The notes below the pieces were generated by a model. The model did no database searches and was not told where the DNA came from. It worked only from the letters and a program-made list of their open reading frames with translations. From positions 1-18,328 of the forward strand of contig JBJMNK010000016.1 of NCBI GenBank assembly GCA_045804265.1: a stretch of DNA of 18,328 bases. The letters run 5' to 3'. A program made the position numbers and the translations under genes. Positions 17,186 through 18,328 of the stretch are shown here, in pieces (the first letter of the stretch is position 1; each line of letters starts with the position of its first letter). Source of the stretch: JABFXC01 sp045804265 (GTDB lineage: Bacteria; Gemmatimonadota; Gemmatimonadetes; Gemmatimonadales; Gemmatimonadaceae).

Positions 17186-18142
17186 ATGCCTGTACTCAGC
17201 CCGCGTCGCGTCTTCCGTCGCGCCCGTCCCTCGCTGGAGCGGCTATTGAGAGCGCTCATCCGCCATCGGCCGACGCGCTCGGTGCTGAACGCCATCTATG
17301 CGCGACTCGGACGCCGCGCGATCGAGCTGGTATACGTTCGCACGGCGAAGATCTTTCGCGACGTCGGTGGTGGAAGCGGCGTGGGAACGTGGACGGTCCG
17401 CTTCGCCGGACGCGCGGTGCGCTTGCCCCTTCGCGGCGATCGAATGTGGCTGGACTGGGATGAGGCAGTGTCGATCCTCGGTCACGAGCCCGACATCAAG
17501 CGATGCTACGCGTCGCTCCTCGAAGGTGCCTGGCGCCCCGAGCTGTTCGTCGACGTCGGCGCCAACTACGGGACACACTCGCTGCTGTTTCTCGTCGCGG
17601 GGGTCCCGGCGCTGACCTTCGAGCCTAACGACAGCTGCCACGAATATTTTCGCGAAGCCTGCGCCGCGAGTGGTGTCACTCCCGACCTGCAACCCGTCGC
17701 GCTAGGCGCCGTCCCGGGCCAACTCGCGTTGTATTTTCCGCCTGGCGAGACGTGGCTCGGGTCAACTGAGCCGGAAGTGATCGAGCGTCTGCGCAGAGAA
17801 GGCAGCGTCCCGCTCGAGCGTCGCGACGTCGAGGTGCGGTGCCTCGACCAGTATGGCGACCGCTTCGCGGGGAAGCGAGCGCTCGTCAAGATCGACGCGG
17901 AGGGACACGAGCAGGCAATCCTTCAGGGCGCTGAGCGTGTGCTGCGCGATCATCGGCCGCTCGTGATCTTCGAAGCGCTCCCGGGGAGCGACCGTCAGTC
18001 CGTCGCGAAGCTGTTCACCGACGCGGGTTACGAGATTGGATTCCTTCCGGCCAGTGGCGTATGGGCAGCGGCGTCGGTCAGCGAGTATGTGGGCGCGACT
18101 GTGAGCGACTTCCTTGCGGTGCCCCGTGAGCTTGCGCGATGA
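17186..18142 (+). CDS. FkbM-family methyltransferase
   Basis: SAM-dependent O-methyltransferase of the FkbM family (PF05050 type), found in polyketide and very often surface-polysaccharide clusters, where it caps or decorates sugars. 318 aa. ATG 17186 is used; an ATG at 17173 is out of frame and no Shine-Dalgarno is evident. The N-terminal 60 residues are basic and helical. The SAM fold shows FVDVGANYGTHSLLFLVAG (121-139; D123, G125, N127, G129), FEPN (145-148), VALGAVPGQLALYF (170-183) and the family signature VKIDAEGHEQAILQGAERVL (233-252), then PLVIFEAL. It overlaps the following GT2 start as ATGA, so the two are coupled. With the divergent methyltransferase it frames the beginning of a glycan cluster. 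Confidence 0.93.
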   Translation: MPVLSPRRVFRRARPSLERLLRALIRHRPTRSVLNAIYARLGRRAIELVYVRTAKIFRDVGGGSGVGTWTVRFAGRAVRLPLRGDRMWLDWDEAVSILGHEPDIKRCYASLLEGAWRPELFVDVGANYGTHSLLFLVAGVPALTFEPNDSCHEYFREACAASGVTPDLQPVALGAVPGQLALYFPPGETWLGSTEPEVIERLRREGSVPLERRDVEVRCLDQYGDRFAGKRALVKIDAEGHEQAILQGAERVLRDHRPLVIFEALPGSDRQSVAKLFTDAGYEIGFLPASGVWAAASVSEYVGATVSDFLAVPRELAR

Positions 18143-18328
18143 GCCGTCGTGTTTTCTCGATCGTGGTTCCGGTCTACTTCAACGAGTTGAATCTGCCGGA
18201 TACGGTGCCGCAGTTGCTGGCGCTCGCGTCAAAGCTGCCGGACTACGATCTCGAGCTGGTGTTCGTCGACGACGGCTCTGGGGATCGCTCACTCGCGATG
18301 CTGCTCGAGTTCCAGCGGGAGCATCCGG
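18139..18328 (+). CDS. GT2-family glycosyltransferase, 3' end outside the window
   Basis: The ATG at 18139 overlaps the FkbM stop (ATGA). Only 63 codons are inside the window. They show the GT2 opening: FSIVVPVYFNEL (about 6-17) as the first Rossmann strand, then a helix, and LELVFVDDGSGDRSLAML (about 40-57), whose DDGS is the nucleotide-sugar contact of GT-A folds. The DDGSGDRS spacing is like dolichol-phosphate-mannose/GtrB-type enzymes that load sugars onto polyprenyl phosphate, but the discriminating C-terminal part is missing, so a chain-extending transferase is equally possible. Confidence 0.88.
   Translation, partial: MSRRVFSIVVPVYFNELNLPDTVPQLLALASKLPDYDLELVFVDDGSGDRSLAMLLEFQREHP

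Overview
The window is about 18.3 kb of dense, GC-rich bacterial chromosome with short intergenic gaps, many GTG and TTG starts, and genes chained by 4-base stop/start overlaps. I found no tRNA, rRNA, CRISPR array, insertion sequence or phage gene. Gene content and protein style suggest an uncultured soil or water bacterium of the Gemmatimonadota/FCB side of the tree. Pointers are a bacterial geranylgeranylglyceryl phosphate synthase-type enzyme, CpsB, GmhA and apparently leaderless starts. This placement is inference; no marker in the window proves it.

Layout. 1-1203: the 3' part of a GT4 glycosyltransferase, the end of a polysaccharide locus lying to the left. 1483-6186: alaS followed by three genes chained by 4-base overlaps (unknown 121-aa protein, GGGP synthase-family prenyltransferase, CpsB/YwqE-type PHP phosphatase). 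6270-7672: gmhA, then a FabG-like SDR oxidoreductase. 7644-8084: an unknown minus-strand gene whose end overlaps the SDR gene. 8147-13903: a rightward run of cca, an unknown 175-aa protein, a ZIP metal transporter, rarA, an LEA-type lipoprotein and hflX, closed by a 12-bp perfect hairpin. 14118-15785: a WecA/TagO-type polyprenyl-phosphate sugar-1-phosphate transferase with a soluble C-terminal extension. 15887-16903: a minus-strand zinc-motif SAM methyltransferase. 17186-18328: an FkbM methyltransferase overlapping the start of a GT2 glycosyltransferase cut by the window end.

How the genes fit together. Two themes alternate. One is housekeeping RNA, ribosome and DNA maintenance: AlaRS charging, CCA addition, RarA at stalled forks, HflX rescuing ribosomes. 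The other is the cell envelope: GT4, CpsB, GmhA heptose precursor, polyprenyl-phosphate primer transferase, sugar-tailoring methyltransferases, GT2, and a possible ether-lipid enzyme. The right end looks like the start of a surface-polysaccharide cluster: lipid-linked primer enzyme, modification enzymes, then glycosyltransferases.

Most notable observations. (1) hflX has no ATG, GTG or TTG from which its conserved N-terminal domain could be translated; the reading frame begins right after an in-frame TAA and points to an ATC start at 12599. (2) The octamer CGTTAGGC recurs 14 times on both strands, always inside genes, in different codon phases according to strand, which suggests a DNA-level signal. 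(3) Three genes without a Shine-Dalgarno carry a TANNTT box 6-9 nt before the start codon, as expected of leaderless transcripts.
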